Origin: JBCCSZ01 sp039199225
Lineage (GTDB): Bacteria > Bacteroidota > Bacteroidia > Chitinophagales > Saprospiraceae
Direction: 5' to 3'
Assembly: GCA_039199225.1 (NCBI GenBank)
Contig: JBCCSZ010000338.1
Location: forward strand, 1 to 8,239
Length of the DNA stretch: 8,239 nucleotides
Positions 1 through 5,024 of this stretch are shown here, one piece after another. The translations under genes and the position numbers were made by a program. The notes beneath the pieces are model-generated. The model was not told the DNA's origin and did not search any database. It saw nothing but the letters and a program-made list of their open reading frames with translations. The number at the start of each line of letters is the position of its first letter. Position 1 is the first letter of the stretch.

Positions 1-93
1 CCAATCTGCCTCACTCAAATTGACCATGGCTATTTCATCTCGAAGGCGCGTAAAATCTGCTGCCAAAATGGAAGGAGCGATCAAATGTTTCAT
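1..93 (-). CDS. rpe: Ribulose-phosphate 3-epimerase, N-terminal 31 residues (runs off left edge)
   Basis: Reading the minus strand from the ATG at 93-91 gives MKHLIAPSILAADFTRLRDE and then IAMVNLSEADW. This is the characteristic start of ribulose-5-phosphate 3-epimerase: the first TIM-barrel strand with the APSILAADF motif, which holds the active-site serine, followed by the first helix. The enzyme interconverts ribulose 5-phosphate and xylulose 5-phosphate in the cytoplasmic pentose phosphate pathway. Only about one seventh of a typical 215-220-residue protein is present, so the metal-binding and catalytic Asp/His residues lie outside the window. The start is preceded by AAAGAAG and, 17 nt upstream, by an exact TAnnTTTG element. 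The gene probably has its own promoter although it follows the exonuclease gene on the same strand with an 87-bp gap. Confidence 0.9.
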   Translation of the reverse strand, partial: MKHLIAPSILAADFTRLRDEIAMVNLSEADW

Positions 94-109
94 CTTCTTT
101 CGTTTTGCG

Positions 110-117
110 CAAAGGTA
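110..117 (-). promoter_or_regulatory. Candidate -7 promoter element for rpe
   Basis: The minus strand reads TACCTTTG, an exact match to the Bacteroidota housekeeping -7 consensus TAnnTTTG. It ends 17 nt before the rpe ATG, so the predicted leader is only about 10 nt. I see no clear -33 TTTG at the expected spacing, which limits confidence. Confidence 0.5.
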
Positions 118-180
118 GTATTTATTTGGGAAAGACATGAGTGGTCACAGCAAAGCCGCTTGTCATTTGGTGATCTGGTG

Positions 181-933
181 TCACTCTACAAATTTAATCT
201 GCTCCTCTGTCAACAAAGGCAGGCGGAGGTATCGAAGAAGCAGTTGAACGACTGCCAAAACATCTTTTTCACAGTAGACACTGATTCTTTGCAAGTCGCC
301 TTCTTCCCAAAAGACCCGACCGACCATACTACCATCTATATCATCCTTTGGAGAAGGGAAACCAAATACGGCGGCGAGCAACTTCAGAGAGGTGTAATTC
401 TTATAATCGCCAAATTTCCACATTTCCAGGGTATCGAGAAAATACTTGGTTTCCCAGGGCTTTTTGCCACTGATGTTGAGCATAGCAGGCAGGGGAAGCT
501 GATTGATGAGCAACCGACGACAGATGTAAGGGATGTCAAATTCCCGGATATTGTGACCACAGAAGTAGTGCTTATTTGGGTTGCTGTAGTACTTATCAAC
601 CAACTCACTGAAGGCTTTCAGCAGCTCGGCTTCGTCCTCATCGGCGTAGGATTTGAGGCGGAGCGCCAATTGACCACTGGAAGCGTCTTTGACGACAATG
701 CCCACAGATATGCAGACAATTTTGCCAAATTCTGCAAAGATACCTGCCTTTTCCGGATAGAGTTCGGCAGCTTGTTCCAAGGGAATTTCTTCGTCATATT
801 GGCGCAAAATGCTTTTGCACTTGATTTGCCAAAGCTCTTGGAGAGGTTCTGAGAGCTGTTCGAAACTGGACTCACCGGAGACCGTTTCCACATCGAAGAA
901 TAAAATATTGGAGATTTCCAGGCGATCCAGCAT
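181..933 (-). CDS. Stand-alone DEDDy 3'-5' exonuclease, PolB-exonuclease-like
   Basis: This 250-residue protein resembles the bacterial family of predicted 3'-5' exonucleases related to the proofreading domain of family B DNA polymerases (PF10108 type). The DEDDy motifs are all visible. Exo I is FDVET (D14, E16). Exo II is CGHNIREFDIPY (H127, N128, D133). Exo III is VYCEKD (Y220, D224), the Tyr-x3-Asp form that places it in the DEDDy branch. The block KDDIDGSMVGRVFW (196-209) before Exo III is typical of the family. There is no polymerase domain, signal peptide or membrane segment, so it is a cytoplasmic stand-alone nuclease, presumably using two divalent metal ions on DNA or RNA ends. The substrate and pathway cannot be read from the sequence. 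It lies upstream of rpe and is divergent from the coiled-coil gene. The ATG at 933-931 is chosen because Exo I starts only 13 residues later. Confidence 0.88.
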   Translation of the reverse strand: MLDRLEISNILFFDVETVSGESSFEQLSEPLQELWQIKCKSILRQYDEEIPLEQAAELYPEKAGIFAEFGKIVCISVGIVVKDASSGQLALRLKSYADEDEAELLKAFSELVDKYYSNPNKHYFCGHNIREFDIPYICRRLLINQLPLPAMLNISGKKPWETKYFLDTLEMWKFGDYKNYTSLKLLAAVFGFPSPKDDIDGSMVGRVFWEEGDLQRISVYCEKDVLAVVQLLLRYLRLPLLTEEQIKFVE

Positions 934-987
934 AAAGGTGTGAGGGTTTGTATAAAATAAAGACTGTTTGGTATAATCCGAGGGCGC

Positions 988-995
988 CCAATGTA
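988..995 (-). promoter_or_regulatory. Weak candidate -7 element for the exonuclease gene
   Basis: The minus strand reads TACATTGG, one mismatch from TAnnTTTG, and would give a leader of roughly 48 nt to the ATG at 933. It sits between the arms of a short inverted repeat, GAGGGC (980-985) and GCCCTC (1002-1007), which might be a protein-binding site or chance. No clear -33 element is seen. Confidence 0.22.
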
Positions 996-1026
996 TAACT
1001 TGCCCTCCTAGTGTGCGTTATTAGGC

Positions 1027-1034
1027 TACATTTG
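1027..1034 (+). promoter_or_regulatory. Exact -7 element facing a short ORF
   Basis: TACATTTG matches TAnnTTTG exactly. Its distance to the ATG at 1049 is 14 nt, the same short geometry seen at rpe and at the DUF2452 gene. A TTG at 1000-1002 lies 24 nt upstream, a little far for a -33 element. It could drive the short ORF at 1049-1174, an untranslated RNA, or an upstream start for the coiled-coil gene. Confidence 0.35.
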
Positions 1035-1048
1035 TAATCGACACGAGG

Positions 1049-1174
1049 ATGAAAACACAAGCAAGTTCCACGAATTTAGAAAAAGGTGGGAATTTTAACA
1101 AAGTCTCATTTGCGAATTGTCATCCTTTTGTTTTAGCATATAAAAAACACTGGATTTACAGATACACAATTTAG
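1049..1174 (+). CDS. Possible 41-residue small ORF, unproven
   Basis: An ATG at 1049 opens 41 codons ending in TAG at 1172-1174. The peptide starts MKTQASSTNLEKGGNFNKVS and ends with a basic and aromatic stretch (YKKHWIYRYTI). I do not recognise it. The only support is an exact -7 element ending 14 nt upstream and its place in an otherwise empty divergent gap. It has no signal peptide, no clear membrane helix and no family motif. An ORF of this length is expected by chance, so it may be non-coding or the 5' part of a longer leader. Confidence 0.15.
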   Translation: MKTQASSTNLEKGGNFNKVSFANCHPFVLAYKKHWIYRYTI

Positions 1175-1196
1175 CGGTCTTTAGGCTCAAAAATTG

Positions 1197-1204
1197 TATC
1201 TTTG
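1197..1204 (+). promoter_or_regulatory. Candidate -7 element for the coiled-coil gene
   Basis: TATCTTTG matches TAnnTTTG exactly. A TTTAG at 1170-1174 lies 22 nt upstream and could serve as the -33 element. Transcription starting near 1210 would give a leader of about 108 nt containing the inverted repeat at 1255-1292. Confidence 0.5.
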
Positions 1205-1254
1205 AAGAAGGTTTATCGTAGGATTAAGATTTTAAACTAATTAACCAACTAACT

Positions 1255-1292
1255 CATTGACAATAGTTTTAATATTATATTTTTTGTCAATG
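1255..1292 (+). promoter_or_regulatory. Inverted repeat with 9-bp arms in the coiled-coil gene leader
   Basis: CATTGACAA (1255-1263) and TTGTCAATG (1284-1292) are perfect inverted arms around a 20-nt loop made almost entirely of A and T. The right arm ends 25 nt before the ATG at 1318. As RNA it would be a leader hairpin, and the sequence after it is not a U-run, so it is not a normal terminator. As DNA it could be an operator. The same stretch also holds TTG (1257-1259), 18 nt, then TA-N3-TTTG (1278-1286), a degenerate Bacteroidota promoter. The inverted repeat would therefore bracket a second, closer promoter. Confidence 0.45.
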
Positions 1293-1317
1293 CATTTTCA
1301 CACTTAAAATTGTTATC

Positions 1318-2313
1318 ATGAGCTTTTCAAAAGATTCCAAGCAGAAACTTATTGCCTTTGCAGCAGTTTTCATCGTAGCACTCCTGGGAATCAATGCCTA
1401 CCTGTTGTACAACAAATACAACCAGGATAAAATCATTGAGCAAACCAGCATGGATTTGGATGAGGCCCAAAAGCTGAACACCGAACTCGAAAAGCAGTAC
1501 TACGAAGCATTGGCAGAGCTGGAAGAGATGCGTGGCAACAACGAGGAACTCAACGCTCTCATCGATCAGCAAAAGTCGGAATTGAAGGATCAGAAGGAGA
1601 AAATCGCTCGTTCTATCCGCAGTGGCAAAGCTTCTAAGAAAGAATTGGCTTCTGCTCGCCAGCAAATCAGCCAATTGCGTACACAGGTAGACCAATACCT
1701 AGCTGAGATCAATACGCTCAAAGAAGAAAAAGAATTGCTTACAGCTCAAAATTCACAGCTAACAGACGAACGCAACCAACTTCAAACGGCCGTTTCTCAG
1801 GAACGTTCACTCAATGAAGAGTTGACCACTGCCAGAGCGGCTTTGGTTAGCGAAAAGGAGAACCTGCTTCAAGAAAAGAGCGCACTGAGCAAAAAAGTCA
1901 ACATCGCTTCTGTTATCAAGGTAGAAAACCTCAATGTGACCGGTGAGAAAATCCGCAAGAGCGGCAAGCCAGTCAGAAAGAAATCTGCCAGAAACATCGA
2001 CAGATTGAAGATTTGTTTCAACGCCAGCCAGAATAACGTTACGGACGCCGGAGTAGAGCGTTTCTACATCCGCGTACTCAATCCGCTTGGAGAGACCTTG
2101 GCTGTAGAAGATTTGGGTTCTGGTGTAATGACCAACTCGTCTACCAATGAGGAGGTTCGCTACACACAGGTCAAAGAAGTTGAATACAACAATGAAGAAA
2201 TGGCGACTTGCCTGTTCTGGGAGCCTAATACTTCCTTTTCCAAAGGAAAGTACGATGTAGAAATCTACAACAAAGGCCATCTTGCCGGAACGAGCTCTTT
2301 CACGCTAAAGTAG
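1318..2313 (+). CDS. Membrane-anchored coiled-coil protein with C-terminal beta-rich domain, function unknown
   Basis: I recognise the architecture from Bacteroidota hypothetical proteins but know no function. Residues 1-9 are polar and basic. Residues 10-31 form one hydrophobic membrane helix (LIAFAAVFIVALLGINAYLL). Residues about 38-195 are a long coiled coil rich in Glu, Lys, Gln and Leu. Residues about 197-331 form a compact domain that looks beta-rich, beginning SVIKVENLNVTGEKIRKSGK, with two cysteines (C233, C298). The short positive N-terminus before the helix suggests that the coiled coil and C-terminal domain lie in the periplasm. The anchor does not end in an obvious signal peptidase site, so the helix is probably kept. 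It is transcribed alone: a divergent gap lies before it and a strong terminator after it. Its leader carries an inverted repeat. Structural, scaffolding or envelope-spanning roles are possible but not shown. Confidence 0.85.
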   Translation: MSFSKDSKQKLIAFAAVFIVALLGINAYLLYNKYNQDKIIEQTSMDLDEAQKLNTELEKQYYEALAELEEMRGNNEELNALIDQQKSELKDQKEKIARSIRSGKASKKELASARQQISQLRTQVDQYLAEINTLKEEKELLTAQNSQLTDERNQLQTAVSQERSLNEELTTARAALVSEKENLLQEKSALSKKVNIASVIKVENLNVTGEKIRKSGKPVRKKSARNIDRLKICFNASQNNVTDAGVERFYIRVLNPLGETLAVEDLGSGVMTNSSTNEEVRYTQVKEVEYNNEEMATCLFWEPNTSFSKGKYDVEIYNKGHLAGTSSFTLK

Positions 2314-2323
2314 TTTCAGTTGT

Positions 2324-2354
2324 AATCTTCCGGATGATTCCCCCTCCGAAGATT
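2324..2354 (+). terminator. Weak hairpin just after the coiled-coil gene
   Basis: AATCTTC-CGGA (2324-2334) pairs with TCCG-AAGATT (2345-2354) apart from one bulged C, starting 10 nt after the stop codon. It is followed by TAGTTT rather than a clean U-run. It may be a processing or stabilising hairpin in front of the main terminator. Confidence 0.35.
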
Positions 2355-2378
2355 TAGTTTGCAAGTATCTTTTTAAGT

Positions 2379-2417
2379 CAAATGGTGATCGGTCCCAACT
2401 GGTCACCATTTGTTTTG
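2379..2417 (+). terminator. Strong intrinsic terminator of the coiled-coil gene
   Basis: CAAATGGTGATCGGT (2379-2393) pairs with ACTGGTCACCATTTG (2398-2412) over all 15 positions, counting two G-U pairs, around a CCCA loop, and is followed by TTTTGTT. This is a textbook Rho-independent terminator for the plus strand. It separates the coiled-coil gene from the DUF2452 gene. Confidence 0.85.
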
Positions 2418-2465
2418 TTGTAGGAATACAGGTTTTTACCGAACTTTATAGCCCAAATCAAGTTA

Positions 2466-2473
2466 TACCCTTG
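2466..2473 (+). promoter_or_regulatory. Near-match -7 element for the DUF2452 gene
   Basis: TACCCTTG differs from TAnnTTTG at one position and ends 13 nt before the ATG at 2487. The strong terminator upstream means this gene needs its own promoter. If correct, the leader is only about 6-8 nt, close to leaderless. Confidence 0.35.
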
Positions 2474-2486
2474 TAAATATCAATTC

Positions 2487-2933
2487 ATGGAAAAAGAGTC
2501 GACCGAACAGTTGGATTACAATCCCATCGATAAAGATCAAATCGCCGAATCACCGCACATCCTACCCTATGCCAGCAATGTTGGCAGTGCCATCATCAAG
2601 CCCATCGATAAAGGCCGCGTCAAAGGCATGGCTATGGAGGCGATGTACGAGCAGACTGATGTGCAACTCACTCAAATTCGCAAGCAGGTCGAACTATTGA
2701 TCGAGCAGGCAAAGGCCATCCACGACCGCGTCGATGTATCCGAAAAAATATACCAGGCCGATATGGGCTTTGCTCCTCGCGTCGGACATACCTACCACCT
2801 CTACGAACGTAAAAACGGAAAGTTTGTCGTCTCCCTGGTATCACCAGAAGAATGGGGTAAGAATCCACCATACACCTACGTCTCCTCCGTCCGCCTGCTA
2901 TCCGACCATACCTGGGAGGTGATGGAGCAATAG
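2487..2933 (+). CDS. DUF2452 family protein
   Basis: This 148-residue soluble protein matches my memory of the DUF2452 family (PF10504), whose members occur in bacteria and also in animals (human C1orf50 relatives). Family-like blocks are NPIDKDQIAESPHILPYA (12-29), the DKGRVKGMAMEAMYEQTD helix region (41-58), a helix with RKQVELLIEQAKAIHDRV (65-82), and the near-invariant IYQADMGFAPRVGHTYHLYE (88-107) followed by a short beta-rich end with SPEEWG (119-124). It has no signal peptide or membrane segment, so it is cytoplasmic. Its biochemical role is unknown and no catalytic motif is evident. The full family length is present. It is monocistronic, with a terminator upstream and a convergent neighbour 61 bp downstream. 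Confidence 0.88.
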   Translation: MEKESTEQLDYNPIDKDQIAESPHILPYASNVGSAIIKPIDKGRVKGMAMEAMYEQTDVQLTQIRKQVELLIEQAKAIHDRVDVSEKIYQADMGFAPRVGHTYHLYERKNGKFVVSLVSPEEWGKNPPYTYVSSVRLLSDHTWEVMEQ

Positions 2934-2994
2934 AGACCGACCGACCATAGTACCCAAACTGTTTCTGAACCAAAGGGCTGAACAGGCATAAAGC

Positions 2995-4878
2995 TCACTC
3001 CTCTTTGCGCTGTACCTTAACCACTCGCTTGGTTAAGCGCTGGTTGTTCATCTCTAGCTGACAAAAGTAAACGCCTGCAGACACGTCCTGACGAAAAATA
3101 TGCTGGTAAATACCCGGTAGCAATGGCTCGCCAGTGTGATAGGTCTGTAGTAAGCGCCCTTTGAAGTCGTAAAGCCGAAGGCGGACCTTTTGCTCCTCTT
3201 GCAAGCGAAATAAGATGGTTAGGCTATCGGTAAATGGGTTTGGGAAGCAGCGAAAGCTCAATGCCTCCTCAGCAGCTTCTATGCGCTGGCTGGCCAGTTC
3301 ATCCGGAGCCATCTCGACAAATACCGGGCTGCCGTCGAGCTGTAAACGCGCGCCTTTAACAATCAGACTGTCGCCACTCCGGGAGTGATCCCACGCCCTT
3401 ACAATCAAAGCGCCCACGTTCATCACAGCCGGAAAGGCGTAGGAAGCTGTTGCCAACTCGCTTTGGTCATTGGGCGTTTTGGCCCAAAGCGCATAGGTCG
3501 TTGTGCCATCGATGGCCGTAAATGCTGCGCCACCAATGCCGCTTGGCAGCAACATTTCTTTGGTTTTACGTTCATCAAAATACTTCCCGCCTAATTGCTC
3601 GGAAATGGTTCGAAAGGCAATCCCCTGCTCCGTAGGCTTTTGGCTGTAAGGTGGGTTGTCTTGTAACTGCTCGTACAATCCCATCATTTGAAATTCATTG
3701 TCTGCCTTTTGAAAAGTATTGAGTTCGCTGAGTTGATAGACGTGTAGCTGACGCACCTTCTCTTTTTGGATCTCTATCAGTGTCTTGAGGATGAAATTGC
3801 GCTGCGCCTCATTCGAACCGATGTAGTCACCAAAGGCTTTTCGGGGAATGTTGCATTCTGTGATGATGAATTCCTTCTCGGGATGGTTGCGGCCGTTGTA
3901 ATTGTAGCGATGGAGGACTTTTTCAAAAGCTTTTTTCCCTTTGACTACACCAGCGGCAGCGGCATCTGAATGCCGAAAATAGTCGAAAGCTTGTCGGTCG
4001 TTGTTCCAGCGGCGAAGACTTCCGTCGATATGGGGATAGGAATGAAAGCTCAGAACGTCGAAGTAAGCACCGCCGCCCAGGGGATATGCTGCTGTTGGGC
4101 TACCATCCTCCGGATTGTCCGTATTGCGCAAAATGGCGTCCAAATAACTGGGAAAACCCAGCCCCCCCGTTGCAATCAAGGCATCCGAATCAAAAGTTTT
4201 AATGACTTCATAGCTGATCCGCAGCAGTCGAACGTAGTGGAAAATGGGCGCTCGAAGTGCATGGCCACAAGGCTCTGGATTGTTTTTCCACCAGCTACCT
4301 GGCATATCGGCTGTCTTCCAAGCATTTCCGGAATAATCAAAGTCTGGCTCGTTCCAAACCTCCCAGATGCGGATGTAGGGACCATACTTGCGGACCATCT
4401 TATACAAATACAAAGCATAGGTATTGTCATCATTGATGGGAGTACCATCGCGGCCATCGTCCCAGATGGGTTCATACATATTGGCAAAAAGCTCGGATTG
4501 GTGTGCCGGACAATGGCGTGTCGTATCCCGCTGCTCAGGCGAAGGATAACCGATGAAAGCTGTAATATCAATTCCAAGGTTTTTGTAATGCTGAAAAGCG
4601 TCGGTGCGAATGTCGTAGCCCCATTGTTCCAAAAAGTGTGCAAATAAGGCAGGGCGGAGGCTGGTCACCCCTAGCCCCTGTACATCCATGGCTGGATTTC
4701 CCTTGGCAATATCGGCCAGTTGTTCATCTTGCCAGGGCGGATAATACCCCATGTTGGAACCATAAGCAAAGGAGGCACCATAGGGGGGGACAGTATCGTT
4801 GGCGGTGTAATCAGGCTGAGCATCCAGGGGCTTCAGATAAACCACTAGGCTGATGACAAACAAGACTCTGTAAATCAT
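2995..4878 (-). CDS. Secreted clan GH-A-like glycoside hydrolase with T9SS type A sorting domain
   Basis: The 627-residue protein starts with a Sec signal peptide (hydrophobic core 5-15, likely cleavage after LDA at 18-20). Residues about 30-430 look like a (beta/alpha)8 glycosidase. IWEVWNEPDFDYSG (171-184) contains the NEP motif of clan GH-A, making E177 the likely acid/base. SFHSYPH (277-283) supplies the typical barrel His. EFIITECN (336-343) places E341 as the likely nucleophile. Residues about 445-520 form a small beta domain. Residues about 540-627 are a T9SS type A sorting domain, with CFPNPFTDSL, LRLYDFKGRL and SAGVYFCQLE followed by a basic tail. It should cross the outer membrane by T9SS and be anchored or released at the surface. 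The substrate is unknown; GH39- or GH5-like families are candidates. It may be read through from lepB and the amidase gene, since I see no -7 element in the 146-bp gap. Two 7-base homopolymers lie within the gene. Confidence 0.85.
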   Translation of the reverse strand: MIYRVLFVISLVVYLKPLDAQPDYTANDTVPPYGASFAYGSNMGYYPPWQDEQLADIAKGNPAMDVQGLGVTSLRPALFAHFLEQWGYDIRTDAFQHYKNLGIDITAFIGYPSPEQRDTTRHCPAHQSELFANMYEPIWDDGRDGTPINDDNTYALYLYKMVRKYGPYIRIWEVWNEPDFDYSGNAWKTADMPGSWWKNNPEPCGHALRAPIFHYVRLLRISYEVIKTFDSDALIATGGLGFPSYLDAILRNTDNPEDGSPTAAYPLGGGAYFDVLSFHSYPHIDGSLRRWNNDRQAFDYFRHSDAAAAGVVKGKKAFEKVLHRYNYNGRNHPEKEFIITECNIPRKAFGDYIGSNEAQRNFILKTLIEIQKEKVRQLHVYQLSELNTFQKADNEFQMMGLYEQLQDNPPYSQKPTEQGIAFRTISEQLGGKYFDERKTKEMLLPSGIGGAAFTAIDGTTTYALWAKTPNDQSELATASYAFPAVMNVGALIVRAWDHSRSGDSLIVKGARLQLDGSPVFVEMAPDELASQRIEAAEEALSFRCFPNPFTDSLTILFRLQEEQKVRLRLYDFKGRLLQTYHTGEPLLPGIYQHIFRQDVSAGVYFCQLEMNNQRLTKRVVKVQRKEE

Positions 4879-5024
4879 TAGAAACGAATTTTATAGCAAG
4901 CACATTTCTGCGATTACATTGCGACTAAAGATTTAGGCAGTTCGTAGCGATTAGTTCGTTTAATGCTACAACTGCTTAAGCAACGGTTTTGGGAATCTTG
5001 TAGGTATAGGTGGTTGTCTGTTTG
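4879..5024. other. 146-bp gap between hydrolase and amidase genes
   Basis: No ORF and no TAnnTTTG match on the minus strand were found here. The main content is a long hairpin (4932-4980). A 10-bp palindrome, TGCTTAAGCA (4973-4982), overlaps its right arm and offers an alternative pairing. About 97 nt of unremarkable sequence, counting both sides, flanks the hairpin. Confidence 0.6.
4932..4980 (-). terminator. Long bulged hairpin after the amidase gene, terminator or attenuator
   Basis: GCAGTT-C-GTAGC (4937-4948, one bulged C) pairs with GCTACAACTGC (4965-4975). The pairing extends outward through 4932-4936 and 4976-4980 with two G-U pairs, giving about 16 bp around a 16-nt loop. On the minus strand it is followed by TCTTTAG, a poor U-run. 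It could partly terminate transcription from lepB and the amidase gene, or protect the 3' end of that mRNA. Complete termination is doubtful. Confidence 0.45.

Larger units (their letters stand above)
934..1317. other. 384-bp divergent intergenic region
   Basis: This A+T-rich gap separates the minus-strand exonuclease gene from the plus-strand coiled-coil gene. It holds a weak minus-strand -7 element (988-995), two exact plus-strand -7 elements (1027-1034 and 1197-1204), a 41-codon ORF on the plus strand (1049-1174) of unknown reality, and an inverted repeat with 9-bp arms just before the coiled-coil gene (1255-1292). No tRNA, rRNA, repeat array or known riboswitch is recognisable. The leader of the coiled-coil mRNA would be about 108 nt if transcription starts from the 1197 element. 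Confidence 0.8.

Noticed and set aside
85..852. 255-codon plus-strand ORF opposite the exonuclease gene
   Set aside because: It is antisense to a gene with complete DEDDy motifs, has no recognisable domain, and covers the rpe promoter; it is a frame shadow.
1257..1281. TTGACA followed by TATATT, resembling an E. coli sigma-70 promoter
   Set aside because: The spacing is only 13 nt, and the Bacteroidota housekeeping sigma factor uses a different consensus (TTTG and TAnnTTTG).
1807..2280. 157-codon minus-strand ORF inside the coiled-coil gene
   Set aside because: Antisense to a well-supported gene; its Phe/Leu/Val-rich composition is the expected mirror of Glu/Lys/Asn codons in the sense strand.
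2959..2985. CTGTTT and GAACAG as a shared terminator between the convergent DUF2452 and hydrolase genes
   Set aside because: Only 6 bp with one G-U pair and no proper U-run on either strand.
3970..4647. 225-codon plus-strand ORF opposite the glycoside hydrolase
   Set aside because: The opposite strand encodes the catalytic motifs NEP and ITE of the hydrolase; this translation shows no family features.
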